A stretch of DNA of 64,000 nt from Aliidiomarina iranensis (GTDB lineage: Bacteria > Pseudomonadota > Gammaproteobacteria > Enterobacterales > Alteromonadaceae), in assembly GCF_003987135.1 (NCBI RefSeq), contig NZ_PIPJ01000003.1, positions 62,001-126,000 of the forward strand, read 5' to 3'. Below are positions 27,967-38,394 of the stretch, piece after piece. Position 1 is the stretch's first letter, and each line of letters begins with the position of its first letter. Under the pieces are notes generated by a model. The model saw nothing but the letters and a program-made list of their open reading frames with translations, searched no databases and was not told the DNA's origin. A program made the translations under genes and the position numbers.

Positions 27967-30710
27967 GATTTAACTTGGCTAGAAGCTAGAGCCATTGCTG
28001 CGATCTCGCTCCCCAAGCGGGAGCGGCAAAAATCAAGAAATTCCTCTAATGTGGTTGCCTGTACCTGATCAGCAACCTCTGCGGCTAACGTGAACTCGCC
28101 TTGGTTATTAATTATGGAGCTCCAGTAGCGTTGCGCGCGAATCCTTAGGCTTGGTGCGGAATCAGTTAAATGGTTTAACACAGCCGCTTTTGCGTTGTTT
28201 AAAATCTCCGTGCTTAAGAATTCTAGTTGCACAATAAAATCCGCTATAAATGCTTCAATCGCCTCACGTATTTGCGCAGCCGTGTGGCTTGGTGATTGCA
28301 CATAACAGAGTAATCCTGGTAAACCATGCATGGGTATATAACTTGAACCTACGAGGTAACCAAGCTGTTGCTCGGTGCGTAACGAATTGAAAAAAGATGG
28401 GTTGAAAATATGATTTAAGATTAAAAACAGTGCTTTTTCTGATAATGAAGTATTGCGCCCCTGAATAAACAGGGCAAATGCATAATCGCTATGCTCGTTA
28501 TGAAATGAGGTTTCGAAAATGCCACTGCTGAGCCGTTTAACCGAACGCAAAGCTTTTGATTTTTGCACACTAACAACCGGAAGCGTATTTTCTACCCAAT
28601 GTGCAAGTTCAAGGGCTGTTTCGGCTTGGATGTCACCATGAATAAGTAACTTCACCTGTGCGTCACGAAGCATACCCGGTAGTAGATTACAATAATGCTC
28701 GAAATCCAGATCCTCAACACTTTCGGCCAGTTGTGCCGCAGTATATGAGCCGTATTGTAATTGGTGATGGAGTAGTGAAAATAAATGGTTCACAGGTTTG
28801 TTCTGGTGAATCGCCTGCCAATTCCGCTGCATTTGTTGGCGCACTGATTGAAAGTGCTGCTCGCTTGAGCGTAATGCCGCCAACGAACGCATTAAATCCT
28901 TAAAAAGCGTGGGTTGCCTATCGGAAAAGCCGGCGAGATGCAGGGTGATTCCTGCTTGCTGCGGGTATAGGTTGAAGTGCATTCCCGCCACTTCAGCATC
29001 ATAAAATTGCTCACTCAATAACTCTTGCCCGAGTTCACACCAAATTCTACTAATCGCATTATTGCGCGCACTTGCATTTGCTAATGGGAGCTGCAGCGAG
29101 AGGTAAATATGCGCTTGCGGTTCGCGAAAGTGAATATCTTGTAAATGCCACAGCGCCACCCCATTCTCGTCGCGTAATTTTTTCGGGCTGTAACCACTGC
29201 GTTCACAGCCACCTTGGCGTTCCTCACTCACTTCATGGGGTTTAATACGCTCTGGAATGTAAGGGTTCTTTGTTGGCACAGTAAATTCTGCCGATTCATC
29301 GGTATTAAATGGCATCTTGAATTGAGCGATTTGTTTTTTGCTAAATGCTTCAACACTATACTCAGCGCCGTAAAACTTAGTTTTTTTATTAGTTTTGGCG
29401 GCGTTGTAAATAAGTGTAGCCCTTGTGTTTTCTGGGCACATTAACAAGAGCAGCTCATGGGCTCGGTTAGCTTTCAGGGCATCCATTCGGTAATCGCCAC
29501 TAACCACGTGTTCTGGCTCGTAATGCAGCATATTGATAGCCAGCTGAGAAGCCATATCAATTACCCGAATCGATTCTGGGAACTGATAAGCTAGGGAGAT
29601 CATTTGTTGTCGTTCATTGTAGAGCTGCTTTTGCAGGCCTTTTGCGCCAATTAACTGGATATACTGATAACAGGCACGCATGATAGATTCTACCTGCTGC
29701 AAACCTTCCTCAGTGAGTTGCATATTGATATTAAAATCTTTGAAATTATAGCCGCTCATGCCTCCGCCGGCTGAAAGTTCATTGATCCACTGCTTTTGGC
29801 GCAAGAAGTAGCACAAGCTGCCAGGGCCCTCGTAGCCTAATAGGTGAGCAATAAAGCTCGTTGTTTTGTTTAGGTAATCGCTGTTAATTTCCGGTAAAGG
29901 GAAGGTTAATATCAACCGAGCTGCCTGTTTAATCGGTTTCACCCGAATAAAGCAGCCTTTTTGTGATTTTTGATAGATTGGTACATCAGGCAATGGGGGT
30001 TGGGCATCGCCAGTTACTAAATCACCGAAGCTTTTTGCGGCAAGTTCCGCAAGTTGATTTAAAGAATCAGGTCCGGCAAGAACTAAAGCCGCATTGTTGG
30101 CAACATAATATTGCTGATGAAAGGCCATGAGCCGTTCGCGAATCTTGATGCTAGCACTATCAGCAAGCGTGATGGCGTTGCCCACTGAAAACTTCGAAAA
30201 CGGATGTTCCGGATTAGCCAGCGTTTTATGCACCTCGTAAAGGCGCCGTAATTCATCTTTAAGTTTTAACCGATATTCAGCTTCTATGGATTGGCGCTCT
30301 TTTTCAACCCATTCCTCAGCGAGTAACGGAGCTTTGAAAAGCTCCGCGAAATGCATGAGAGATTCAGCAAAACCAGCGTTGGCGGTAGTGAAATAATAAT
30401 TGCTATGCTCGGTGCCCGTCCATGCATTGAAATGCCCGCCGTGGGTATCGATTCGTTTCGCAAACGCATCAGCATCGGGGAAACTCTGGGTACCAAGAAA
30501 CAAAAGATGTTCTAGAAAATGAGCAACACCCGGTGCTGAATCAGGGTCTTGAAAGTGCCCAGCGTTCACTGCAAATGAAGCTGCACTTTGGGGGCTTGTG
30601 GGGCTGTGAACCAACAATACCCTCAACCCATTATCTAAAGTGATGTAGCGATAACGGTTGTTATCTGCCGCACTTGATTCAGGTGTTAGATGGGCATTGC
30701 TTGATTTCAT
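27963..30710 (-). CDS. M16-family zinc metallopeptidase (insulinase/pitrilysin type)
   Basis: 915 residues in the four-domain insulinase layout. The inverted zinc motif HxxEH is HFLEH (64–68), and the downstream glutamate lies in the helix EKERQSIEAEYRLKLKDE. The N-terminal domain has the family strand LDNGLRVLLVHSPTSPQSAASFAV. The C-terminal half keeps the late signature LRTEQQLGYLVG. No signal peptide is seen, unlike periplasmic E. coli pitrilysin, so it may be cytosolic, or the start may be mis-assigned. The ribosome site is weak. Confidence 0.92.
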   Translation of the reverse strand: MKSSNAHLTPESSAADNNRYRYITLDNGLRVLLVHSPTSPQSAASFAVNAGHFQDPDSAPGVAHFLEHLLFLGTQSFPDADAFAKRIDTHGGHFNAWTGTEHSNYYFTTANAGFAESLMHFAELFKAPLLAEEWVEKERQSIEAEYRLKLKDELRRLYEVHKTLANPEHPFSKFSVGNAITLADSASIKIRERLMAFHQQYYVANNAALVLAGPDSLNQLAELAAKSFGDLVTGDAQPPLPDVPIYQKSQKGCFIRVKPIKQAARLILTFPLPEINSDYLNKTTSFIAHLLGYEGPGSLCYFLRQKQWINELSAGGGMSGYNFKDFNINMQLTEEGLQQVESIMRACYQYIQLIGAKGLQKQLYNERQQMISLAYQFPESIRVIDMASQLAINMLHYEPEHVVSGDYRMDALKANRAHELLLLMCPENTRATLIYNAAKTNKKTKFYGAEYSVEAFSKKQIAQFKMPFNTDESAEFTVPTKNPYIPERIKPHEVSEERQGGCERSGYSPKKLRDENGVALWHLQDIHFREPQAHIYLSLQLPLANASARNNAISRIWCELGQELLSEQFYDAEVAGMHFNLYPQQAGITLHLAGFSDRQPTLFKDLMRSLAALRSSEQHFQSVRQQMQRNWQAIHQNKPVNHLFSLLHHQLQYGSYTAAQLAESVEDLDFEHYCNLLPGMLRDAQVKLLIHGDIQAETALELAHWVENTLPVVSVQKSKALRSVKRLSSGIFETSFHNEHSDYAFALFIQGRNTSLSEKALFLILNHIFNPSFFNSLRTEQQLGYLVGSSYIPMHGLPGLLCYVQSPSHTAAQIREAIEAFIADFIVQLEFLSTEILNNAKAAVLNHLTDSAPSLRIRAQRYWSSIINNQGEFTLAAEVADQVQATTLEEFLDFCRSRLGSEIAAMALASSQVKS

Positions 30711-30845
30711 CTATTGCAGCGCTCTCAAATCGAACCAGCGGCATTGCCGCTGGTATGAATTAGGGATTCAGTACAGTTCTATTATGTCTCGCGCACACCA
30801 AATGTAGGAAAGTAACAGAACTGCCGTTATACCAACGCTAACAGA

Positions 30846-31193
30846 TTACGATTCAAGTGGTGTATAAAAATCTTCGTGAGGCTCAAAATCGCCTGAAATG
30901 GAGGCCAAAACATCGTTTTCAAAGTGCACTGTGAGCGCTCTAGTAACAATCTCGCCTCGGCCCGGCTTCATTCTGAACACATAGTTCCATTCATCATCCC
31001 GGAATAGGTTATTTGCAACCGGTGAACCTAGTACGAAACGAACCTGCTCTCGGGTCATACCAATACGAAGATCGTCAACATCACGCTGCTCAAGGTAGTT
31101 TCCCTGAGGAATGTCGATTTTGTAAACTAAAGGGTCAATCACTGCACAGCTTGTAACTGCGGTTGCAAGCGCAAGCGCTAATAAAATTCTCAT
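30846..31193 (-). CDS. bamE: BamE outer-membrane assembly lipoprotein
   Basis: 115 residues. A signal peptide with lipobox (ALATAVTSC) and the SmpA/OmlA fold signature: DVDDLRIGMTREQVRFVLGSP then NLFRDDEWNYVFRMKPG. It is a subunit of the BAM complex that inserts beta-barrel proteins in the outer membrane. It sits next to recN, as in Pseudomonas where omlA and recN flank fur, but fur is absent here. A structured intergenic segment lies upstream. Confidence 0.94.
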   Translation of the reverse strand: MRILLALALATAVTSCAVIDPLVYKIDIPQGNYLEQRDVDDLRIGMTREQVRFVLGSPVANNLFRDDEWNYVFRMKPGRGEIVTRALTVHFENDVLASISGDFEPHEDFYTPLES

Positions 31194-31244
31194 ATAAAAC
31201 CCGAATTACCTATTTCAGACAATGTGTCAGAAGTGAATCTTAGC

Positions 31245-31346
31245 TTAAAAAGAGCCTCGGATGCCACCCATCCACGGCTTTTATTCGTCCGCTGGAAGGA
31301 ATAAAAGTTCCCGAGGCTGCTACAAATACCTTCGTTTTGAAGCCGG
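31245..31346 (-). ncRNA. Candidate structured small RNA between recN and bamE
   Basis: On the minus strand a possible -10 TAGAAT (31358–31353) precedes about 100 bases rich in nested pairings: CTAC/GTAG around CTTC/GAAG, then an outer stem AGCCTCGG/CCGAGGCT (31318–31311 with 31260–31253) enclosing a nine-pair hairpin CTTTTATTC/GAATAAAAG (31307–31299 with 31286–31278). The outer stem runs into CTTTTT, as in a rho-independent terminator. Several GGA triplets are exposed. It could simply be an elaborate recN terminator. I do not recognise a known RNA family. Confidence 0.4.
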
Positions 31347-31383
31347 TAGTTTATTCTACCCTATCAGTGAAGGTGCTAGCATA

Positions 31384-33063
31384 TCACCCTGCAAGTAATT
31401 CACGAGCATTTGCTAAGGTATGGTTAGTGATCGTGTCACCACCTAGCAAACGTGCTAGTTCTTCGATGCGATGCTCATCTGTGAGAGCACGCATAGAAGT
31501 AATAGTTTTGCCTGCTTCAGTGTGTTTGCTCACGAACATTTGTTGATGTGCTCTCGCTGCAACTTGGGGTAAATGGGTAACACAAAGCACTTGATTATTT
31601 TGCCCTAATTGCCGGAGTAGCTTGCCTACGGTAGCTGCCGTAGGGCCACTTACACCCACATCTACCTCGTCAAAAATCATTGTAGGTAAGTTATCTTGCC
31701 CAGCAGTGAGCACTTGTATCGCTAAACTAATTCGCGATAGTTCGCCGCCTGAAGCTACTTTATTGATCGGTTGTTGGGGCTGCCCGGCGTTAGCAGATAC
31801 TAAAAAACGAACATGGTCGATACCTTGGGAGCATGCATATTCTTCAATGTTACTCTCAATTGCTACAGAAAATTCGCCATCTGGCATATTTAATTTATGC
31901 ATAGTGTTAGTTACTTGTTCCGCCAATTTAGCCGCTGCTTTTTCCCGGTTCTTGCTTAGTTCAGCGGCTAGTGTTGCAAAGTTATTTTTAGCTTTATCTA
32001 TTTCCCCATCCATGGAATCTAGCCGCTCGGTTGAGGCCGTGAGCTCAGCTAATTCCGTTTTCAAACTTTCATGGAGTTCAGATAAACGCTCGGGAGCCGT
32101 TTGATGTTTCTTCGCCAGTTGCATAGCAATGCCCATCCGCTTTTCACAATCGGCCAGAAGCTCTGGATCTAAATCAACACCGTCTTGGTAATGGCGTAAT
32201 TCTCTAGTTGCTTCTTCGATTTGCACCGCTGCATCGTTTAGCATTGCAACCATTGGTTCCAGATTGCTATCGAGTTCGGCACTACCGTTTAGCCGCTCTA
32301 TTACCGATTGCAAAAGGGTGTATGTGTTATTATGTTCACCATCGTATAAGCAATTTAAGCTAAATTGGCTATCTTCTAACAACCCAGATGCATTAGCCAA
32401 ACGCTTGTGATTAGATTCCAGCTCATAAAATTCATCGGCAGCTAAATTGAAATCATCTAGTTCGTTTACTTGATACTGTAAGAGTTGCCGGCGCGATTCC
32501 TGAGCCTCTTCTTGTTCAATTAGTTTACGTTGTTCACGCACTAGGGCACGCCATTCACGAAAAGCTTTGTTTACTTTGTTTAAAAGGCCGCTATGGTTGG
32601 CAAATTGATCAAGTAATGCCAGTTGATACTCAGTTTTCATTAAAAGGTGATGATCGTGCTGGCCATGCAGGCTTACGAGCATACCACCGAGTTCGCGGAG
32701 CAAGGAAACAGGAACGGGAGCACCGTTTATAAATGCTTTTGAGCGGCCTTCTGCTGTTAATGTGCGGCGTATAATGCAGTTGTCGTCTTCTCGTTCGCTC
32801 TCATCGAGCATATCGTGCTCGATTAACCATTGCATAACTAGCGGCAGGGAGTGCACATTAAAACTTGCGGTTACTTCGGCTCTTTCGCTATCAGGCCTCA
32901 CCATGGTGCTTTCCGCGCGAGCACCTAGGCATAAACCAAGGGCATCGAGAGCAATTGATTTACCAGCCCCGGTTTCCCCGGTTATCGCCGTCATTCCGTT
33001 GTGAAAATCAATTGTTAGCTTATCAACAATAGCGAAGTTTCGAATGTGAAGTTGTGTCAGCAT
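31384..33063 (-). CDS. recN: RecN DNA repair ATPase
   Basis: 559 residues, an SMC-like protein that holds broken DNA ends and sisters together during recombinational repair. Walker A ITGETGAGKSIALDAL at the N-terminus, a long central coiled coil (about 150–350), and C-terminal signature ASGGELSRISLAIQ and Walker B MIFDEVDVGVSG. Full length. An SOS box lies 32–51 bases upstream of the start, predicting DNA-damage induction. Confidence 0.97.
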   Translation of the reverse strand: MLTQLHIRNFAIVDKLTIDFHNGMTAITGETGAGKSIALDALGLCLGARAESTMVRPDSERAEVTASFNVHSLPLVMQWLIEHDMLDESEREDDNCIIRRTLTAEGRSKAFINGAPVPVSLLRELGGMLVSLHGQHDHHLLMKTEYQLALLDQFANHSGLLNKVNKAFREWRALVREQRKLIEQEEAQESRRQLLQYQVNELDDFNLAADEFYELESNHKRLANASGLLEDSQFSLNCLYDGEHNNTYTLLQSVIERLNGSAELDSNLEPMVAMLNDAAVQIEEATRELRHYQDGVDLDPELLADCEKRMGIAMQLAKKHQTAPERLSELHESLKTELAELTASTERLDSMDGEIDKAKNNFATLAAELSKNREKAAAKLAEQVTNTMHKLNMPDGEFSVAIESNIEEYACSQGIDHVRFLVSANAGQPQQPINKVASGGELSRISLAIQVLTAGQDNLPTMIFDEVDVGVSGPTAATVGKLLRQLGQNNQVLCVTHLPQVAARAHQQMFVSKHTEAGKTITSMRALTDEHRIEELARLLGGDTITNHTLANARELLAG

Positions 33064-33094
33064 TTTTGCCTCCCAGAGCAGGTACGGGATACGT

Positions 33095-33114
33095 TACTGT
33101 TTATTTATACAGTA
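33095..33114. promoter_or_regulatory. LexA (SOS) box of recN
   Basis: TACTGT-TTATTTAT-ACAGTA: both half sites match the gammaproteobacterial LexA consensus CTGT-N8-ACAG, extended to the flanking TA on each side. A further unpaired half site (ACAGTA, 33120–33125) lies next to it. Location directly upstream of recN, a classical SOS gene, supports the call. Confidence 0.9.
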
Positions 33115-33163
33115 AATATACAGTAGTTATCCAGTAGTGCAAGAGGGTGTTGAAAAAATATGC

Positions 33164-33182
33164 AAAAAAGCCGATTCCGGCT
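33164..33182 (-). terminator. Terminator at the nadK stop
   Basis: On the minus strand AGCCG-GAAT-CGGCT followed by six Ts; the hairpin begins inside the nadK stop codon. The stem is only five pairs, but GC-rich. Confidence 0.75.
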
Positions 33183-34080
33183 AAAACAAACGGCTACCCC
33201 AGTTCAATTTATTTCGAAGTACATGGTAGTAGTTATATCCCTTGGGATGAATTAACCGTAACGCATGGCGTTGCCGGGTAATGTAAATTTCCGCACCGGA
33301 AGGAACGGGTAGTTTTACGTGACCATCACAGCTTATGTGTAAAGGCTGATCATCTGGGGCCACGCGTACTCGAATCGCACTATCGCCGCCTACTACTATG
33401 GGGCGGCTACTCAATGTGTGCGGAAACATGGGTACCAAAGTTATGGCGTTTAAACCAGGATAGAGAATTGGGCCACCGGCAGATAACGAATACGCGGTAG
33501 AACCGGTAGGTGTTGCAATAATTAAACCATCAGAGCGTTGGCTGAAAACAAATTGGCCATCCACTTCTACTTCAAATTCCAACATGTGGGCTACTTGATC
33601 CGAGTGCAACACAACTTCATTCATGGCGTTGGCGCTATGAATTGTTTTACCGCCTTGCTCAATACGCGCATCGAGGAGGAACCGCTGCTCTACATCGTAG
33701 TGGCCTTTGAGAACGTCAAGGAGTTGAGCGCTGGCATCGTCAGGTGCTAAATCCGTTAAGAAGCCGAGATTCCCGCGATTCACCCCAATTACCGCGATAT
33801 TGTGCAGGCTGAGCTCTCTAGCTGCCCCGAGCATTTTACCATCGCCACCAATCACGATGGCTAACTCGGCTTGCTCACCAATTTCTGCAAGGCTAGAGCG
33901 AATAACCGCCGCTGGCAAATTAGCACAGGGGCCAGAAGCATCAGCTAACACGCGATAATCGTTAGCCACTAACGTTTTTGATATGTGCAACAGAGTTTCC
34001 AAAGCTGTTTCGGAATCGTTCTTACAAAGTAGGCCGATTACCGAAAAAGGCGGGTTAGTTGGGGCGTTCGCTTTGGGCAT
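33181..34080 (-). CDS. nadK: NAD kinase
   Basis: 299 residues, phosphorylates NAD to NADP with ATP. Family signatures: [16 protein letters not shown] (the GGDG loop), [38 protein letters not shown] and [10 protein letters not shown]. Complete. Transcribed away from grpE across a 205-base gap that holds the grpE heat-shock promoter. Confidence 0.97.
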   Translation of the reverse strand: MPKANAPTNPPFSVIGLLCKNDSETALETLLHISKTLVANDYRVLADASGPCANLPAAVIRSSLAEIGEQAELAIVIGGDGKMLGAARELSLHNIAVIGVNRGNLGFLTDLAPDDASAQLLDVLKGHYDVEQRFLLDARIEQGGKTIHSANAMNEVVLHSDQVAHMLEFEVEVDGQFVFSQRSDGLIIATPTGSTAYSLSAGGPILYPGLNAITLVPMFPHTLSSRPIVVGGDSAIRVRVAPDDQPLHISCDGHVKLPVPSGAEIYITRQRHALRLIHPKGYNYYHVLRNKLNWGSRLF

Positions 34081-34160
34081 AGAAATCTCCGGATTGAGGA
34101 TAAGCTTAAGCTACGGTTTTTAGTGGAATAGATCAATAAGCTTGTTATTGCAAAATTTAT

Positions 34161-34189
34161 CCTTGAATTTGAATTAACCGACCCCATAT
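34161..34189 (+). promoter_or_regulatory. Sigma-32 heat-shock promoter of grpE
   Basis: CCTTGAA (34161–34167), a 14-base spacer and CCCCATAT (34182–34189): full matches to the sigma-32 -35 core and -10. It lies about 97 bases upstream of grpE. Confidence 0.88.
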
Positions 34190-34285
34190 CCGAAAGCAAG
34201 CAAGGTTGGGCATGCAATCACTGAGTATATCAAAGTAGCCAGTGAGCAGTGCGCAACGTAACTTTCGGAATTTATGGAGCAAGGC

Positions 34286-34885
34286 ATGAGCGATAAAAGC
34301 CAACCGGAACAGAAAGAGCAAGAAACCAAAGTTGAAAGTGCAGATGAACAGGTATTGGATGCTACAACCGAAGTGGAAGGCTCTGCGGAAACAGCGGAAC
34401 CTGAGCTCGACAACGAGAGCTTACAGCAAGAAGTAACCGCTTTACGCGCAGAAGTTCAAGCAGAACGCGATAAAGCACTTCGAGTAGCTGCTGAGGCGGA
34501 AAATATTCGCCGTCGTGCTGCTCAAGAAGTTGAAAAGGCTCGGAACTTTGCCTTAGAGAAATTTGCCGGTGAGTTACTCGCAGTGATTGATAATCTCGAG
34601 CGTGCTTTGCAAACCATCGATCGAGAAGATTCAGCCCAAGCAAATTTAGCTGAAGGGATTGAAATGACGCATAAAGGCTTCATTCAAACTATTGAAAAAT
34701 TTGGTTTGGAAGTTGTAAACCCGGAAGGTCAGCCATTTAATCCTCAGTTACATGAAGCGATGGGTATGCAGGAAAACGCAGATCTACCGCCGAATACGGT
34801 AATGCATGTGATGCAAAAGGGTTATCTGCTAAACGGCCGGCTTTTACGCCCGGCCATGGTAATGGTTTCGCGTGCCGCTGGTTAA
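34286..34885 (+). CDS. grpE: GrpE nucleotide exchange factor
   Basis: 199 residues. It releases ADP from DnaK to reset the chaperone cycle. A disordered acidic N-terminus is followed by a long coiled coil ([32 protein letters not shown], in two runs) and the beta-domain [36 protein letters not shown] 34286 is preferred because GGAG sits six bases upstream; an ATG at 34274 is possible. First gene of the grpE–dnaK–dnaJ cluster, each with its own control signals. Confidence 0.96.
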   Translation: MSDKSQPEQKEQETKVESADEQVLDATTEVEGSAETAEPELDNESLQQEVTALRAEVQAERDKALRVAAEAENIRRRAAQEVEKARNFALEKFAGELLAVIDNLERALQTIDREDSAQANLAEGIEMTHKGFIQTIEKFGLEVVNPEGQPFNPQLHEAMGMQENADLPPNTVMHVMQKGYLLNGRLLRPAMVMVSRAAG

Positions 34886-34921
34886 AAATCGGCAAAAAAG
34901 CGAAAGACCTTGTAATCAGTA

Positions 34922-34949
34922 TTGAAATTCAGGCAGGGCGTCCCCATTT
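34922..34949 (+). promoter_or_regulatory. Sigma-32 heat-shock promoter of dnaK
   Basis: TTGAA (34922–34926), a 15-base spacer and CCCCATTT (34942–34949), 44 bases before the dnaK ATG. The -10 is a full match. dnaK therefore appears to be transcribed separately as well as by read-through from grpE. Confidence 0.82.
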
Positions 34950-34993
34950 ACAAGACATCCTGGTAACAAATTGAACGTTTGGAGTAAAAAAAC

Positions 34994-36913
34994 ATGGGTA
35001 AAATCATTGGTATCGATTTAGGCACAACAAACTCTTGTGTAGCTATCATGGATGGCGATAAAGCCCGCGTAATTGAGAACGCGGAGGGCGACCGCACAAC
35101 GCCTTCTGTTGTTGCTTTCGCTGATGATGGCGAAGTATTGGTTGGCTCGCCGGCAAAACGCCAGGCCGTTACCAACCCACAAAACACCTTATTCGCAATT
35201 AAACGATTGATAGGCCGCCGCTTCGAAGATGAAGAAGTGCAGCGCGACATCGGCATCATGCCTTACGGCATTGTGAAAGCCGATAACGGCGACGCTTGGG
35301 TGGAAATTAAAGGTGACAAGAAAGCACCACCACAGATTTCTGCTGAAATCTTGAAGAAAATGAAGAAAACAGCAGAAGATTACCTTGGCGAAAAAGTGAC
35401 GGAAGCAGTAATCACTGTTCCGGCCTACTTTAACGATGCGCAACGCCAAGCAACAAAAGATGCTGGCCGTATCGCTGGTTTAGAAGTGAAGCGTATCATT
35501 AACGAGCCAACAGCAGCTGCGCTTGCATACGGTATGGATAAGAAAAGTGGCGATCGCACTGTAGCTGTATACGACTTAGGTGGTGGTACTTTCGATATTT
35601 CAATCATTGAAATTGATGAAGTAGACGGTGAGCACACCTTCGAAGTATTGGCAACGAATGGCGATACTCACTTGGGTGGTGAAGATTTTGATAACCGTGT
35701 AATCAACTACTTAGTAGAGCAGTTCAAGAAAGATCAAGGTATTGATTTGCGCAAAGATCCACTGGCGATGCAACGTTTGAAGGAAGCCGGTGAGAAAGCA
35801 AAGATTGAGCTCTCTTCTGCCCAGCAAACGGAAGTGAACTTACCATACATTACGGCTGATAGTTCAGGGCCGAAACACTTAGCGATTAAATTAACGCGCT
35901 CGAAGCTTGAATCGCTTGTTGAAGATATGGTGAAGAAAACCCTTGAACCAGTAAAACAGGCGCTTGCGGATGCAGGTCTGAAAGTTGGTGAAATCAACGA
36001 CATTATTCTCGTTGGTGGGCAAACTCGCATGCCGAAAGTACAAGAGTTAGTAGCTGATTTCTTCGGTAAGGAAGCACGCAAAGATGTGAATCCTGATGAA
36101 GCAGTTGCCGTTGGTGCTGCGGTACAGGCTGGCGTATTACAAGGCGACGTGAAAGACGTATTGTTGCTTGATGTTTGCCCACTTTCCCTTGGTATTGAAA
36201 CCATGGGGGGCGTGATGACGCCGCTGATTGAGAAAAACACAACGATTCCAACGAAGAAATCGCAAACTTTCTCAACTGCGGAAGATAATCAAAGCGCAGT
36301 AACCATTCATGTGTTGCAAGGTGAGCGTAAGCGTTCTAGTGATAATAAATCACTTGGCCAATTTAACCTTGAAGGGATTCGTGCGGCGATGCGCGGACAG
36401 CCGCAAATCGAAGTTACTTTCGATATCGACGCTGACGGTATCTTGCATGTATCAGCGAAAGACAAAGATACTGGCAAAGAGCAGAAAATCACTATTAAAG
36501 CTTCTTCGGGCTTATCGGACGATGAAGTGGAAAAAATGGTTCGTGATGCTGAAGCAAATGCGGAAGAAGATAAAAAGTTCGAAGAAATGGTACAAGCGCG
36601 AAATCAAGCTGATGGCTTAATTCATGCTACCAGAAAGCAGGTTGAGGAAGCAGGTGACGATTTACCAGCGGATGATAAAACTGCGATTGAAACTGCAATC
36701 AATGAGTTAGAAGAAGCCATGGCGGCGAGTGACAAAGAAGCCATGGAAGCGAAAACTCAAGCGCTCATGGAGGCCTCTGCGAAGTTGATGGAGATAGCCC
36801 AGCAAAAAGCTCAGCAGCAGCAACCTGAGGGTTCAGCAGATGCGGCCAGTGATGCAGCTGATGATGTGGTTGACGCTGAGTTTGAAGAAGTAAACGACGA
36901 CGAAAAAAAGTAA
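34994..36913 (+). CDS. dnaK: DnaK (Hsp70) chaperone
   Basis: 639 residues. Actin-like ATPase domain ([47 protein letters not shown]), the linker VLLLDV, a substrate-binding beta domain and helical lid, ending in an acidic tail [17 protein letters not shown]. Works with DnaJ and GrpE on either side. GGAGT precedes the ATG. Confidence 0.98.
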   Translation: MGKIIGIDLGTTNSCVAIMDGDKARVIENAEGDRTTPSVVAFADDGEVLVGSPAKRQAVTNPQNTLFAIKRLIGRRFEDEEVQRDIGIMPYGIVKADNGDAWVEIKGDKKAPPQISAEILKKMKKTAEDYLGEKVTEAVITVPAYFNDAQRQATKDAGRIAGLEVKRIINEPTAAALAYGMDKKSGDRTVAVYDLGGGTFDISIIEIDEVDGEHTFEVLATNGDTHLGGEDFDNRVINYLVEQFKKDQGIDLRKDPLAMQRLKEAGEKAKIELSSAQQTEVNLPYITADSSGPKHLAIKLTRSKLESLVEDMVKKTLEPVKQALADAGLKVGEINDIILVGGQTRMPKVQELVADFFGKEARKDVNPDEAVAVGAAVQAGVLQGDVKDVLLLDVCPLSLGIETMGGVMTPLIEKNTTIPTKKSQTFSTAEDNQSAVTIHVLQGERKRSSDNKSLGQFNLEGIRAAMRGQPQIEVTFDIDADGILHVSAKDKDTGKEQKITIKASSGLSDDEVEKMVRDAEANAEEDKKFEEMVQARNQADGLIHATRKQVEEAGDDLPADDKTAIETAINELEEAMAASDKEAMEAKTQALMEASAKLMEIAQQKAQQQQPEGSADAASDAADDVVDAEFEEVNDDEKK

Positions 36914-36939
36914 GTTGAAGCGTTGAGTTACTATCTTGG

Positions 36940-36968
36940 CACGGGCGTTACCTTCGGGAACGCCCGTG
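36940..36968 (+). terminator. Strong hairpin between dnaK and dnaJ
   Basis: Perfect ten-pair stem CACGGGCGTT/AACGCCCGTG with a nine-base loop, followed by TGTGTGTCTG rather than a T-tract. It may reduce read-through into dnaJ or protect the dnaK message. Confidence 0.55.
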
Positions 36969-37003
36969 TGTGTGTCTGACAGACTGACAGAGAACACAGA
37001 ATT

Positions 37004-38155
37004 ATGGCAAAAAGAGATTATTACGAAGTTCTTGGCATAGCGAAGGATGCAACCGATCGCGATATCAAGAAAGCGTATAAAAAGCTAGCAATGAAGCTGC
37101 ATCCAGATCGCACTAAAGGTGATAAAGACCTTGAGATTAAATTCAAAGAGGTAAAAGAAGCCTACGAAGTGCTGATCGATGATGAGAAGCGAAGAGCTTA
37201 TGATCAGTATGGTCATGATGCCTTTGATCCTGCTCGTGGCGGCGCTGGCGCAGGCGGCTTTGGTGGCGGAGCTGATTTCTCAGACATCTTTGGTGATGTG
37301 TTTGGTGATATTTTCGGTGGTGGTCGGCGCGGTGGCGGTGGCCGGCGTGCGCAACGGGGCTCCGATCTTCGCTATGATTTAGAGATGACCCTCGAAGATG
37401 CGGTGCGTGGCAAAGAAGTTGAGTTAAAAATACCGCGTTTGAGTACCTGCGATGATTGTGATGGTACCGGATCGGCCGATAAGGGTACGCCGAAAACGTG
37501 TGATGTGTGCCATGGTGCGGGCCAAGTGCAAATGCGCCAGGGCTTTTTTGCGGTGCAACAAGCATGTCCGCAATGCCATGGGCGTGGAACCATAGTTGAG
37601 AATCCTTGTGGAAGCTGCCATGGCCAGGGCCGTAAAGAGAAAACCAAAACACTGAATGTGAAAATTCCGGCGGGTGTAGATACAGGCGACCGAGTGCGCC
37701 TAACCGGTGAAGGTGAAGCTGGTGAGAATGGTGCGCCAAGCGGTGATTTATACGTTCAAGTTCGCGTTCGTGAACACGAAATCTTCCGCCGTGAAGGTAA
37801 CAACCTTTACTGTGAAGTGCCGGTAAGCTTTACCCAAGCAGGCCTCGGTGGAGAAGTTGAAGTGCCCACTTTAGATGGCCGAGTGAAATTAAAAATACCA
37901 GCAGAAACGCAAACCGGAAGGATGTTCCGTATGCGTGGTAAAGGTGTTAAATCAGTGCGCTCTGGTGCTATTGGTGATTTGGTGTGTAAAGCGGTGATAG
38001 AAACACCGGTAAATTTATCGTCAAAACAAAAAGCATTATTGAAAGAATTTGAAGAATCCATGGGCACCGGTGATGAAGCAGCAAAATATCGGCCCAAGGA
38101 ACGCGGTTTTTTTGATGGTGTGAAAAAATTCTTTGATGATTTAACTCGGAATTGA
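37004..38155 (+). CDS. dnaJ: DnaJ (Hsp40) co-chaperone
   Basis: 383 residues. J domain with HPD in [13 protein letters not shown], a Gly/Phe-rich linker ([18 protein letters not shown]), four CxxCxGxG zinc repeats ([32 protein letters not shown]) and the C-terminal peptide-binding region. Delivers substrates to DnaK and triggers ATP hydrolysis. Complete type I DnaJ, ending in a terminator. Confidence 0.98.
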   Translation: MAKRDYYEVLGIAKDATDRDIKKAYKKLAMKLHPDRTKGDKDLEIKFKEVKEAYEVLIDDEKRRAYDQYGHDAFDPARGGAGAGGFGGGADFSDIFGDVFGDIFGGGRRGGGGRRAQRGSDLRYDLEMTLEDAVRGKEVELKIPRLSTCDDCDGTGSADKGTPKTCDVCHGAGQVQMRQGFFAVQQACPQCHGRGTIVENPCGSCHGQGRKEKTKTLNVKIPAGVDTGDRVRLTGEGEAGENGAPSGDLYVQVRVREHEIFRREGNNLYCEVPVSFTQAGLGGEVEVPTLDGRVKLKIPAETQTGRMFRMRGKGVKSVRSGAIGDLVCKAVIETPVNLSSKQKALLKEFEESMGTGDEAAKYRPKERGFFDGVKKFFDDLTRN

Positions 38156-38229
38156 TAACACGAGTGAACCATCAAAGCAGCTTAACCGGCATTTGCTCAG
38201 AGTAAATCCCATGAGCTGGCAACATAAAC

Positions 38230-38263
38230 GGAGTGCATGTTCATTGAGCTGCACTCCTTTTTT
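38230..38263 (+). terminator. Terminator after dnaJ
   Basis: GGAGTGCA/TGCACTCC eight-pair stem, 12-base loop, then six Ts. Separates the chaperone cluster from the M48 peptidase gene. Confidence 0.88.
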
Positions 38264-38394
38264 AATACCGAAAACTATACTGATAGATAAATAGAAAAGC
38301 GCAAATATTCGTTCAAGTTATTGCGATTTAATGGGTAATAAACATGGAACTTGCTATATTAAAAGTTCATCGCTTTAATCGGAAAGGAAATGCC

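Noticed and set aside
31253-31318. Possible SRP (4.5S) RNA because of CTGGAAGGA on the plus strand
   Set aside because: The rest of the SRP core (the paired GGUCAGG and AGCAGCC sides) is absent, and the T-tract supports the opposite strand.
33106-33125. Second complete LexA box overlapping the first
   Set aside because: Only one half site matches; the other half reads in the wrong orientation at that spacing.
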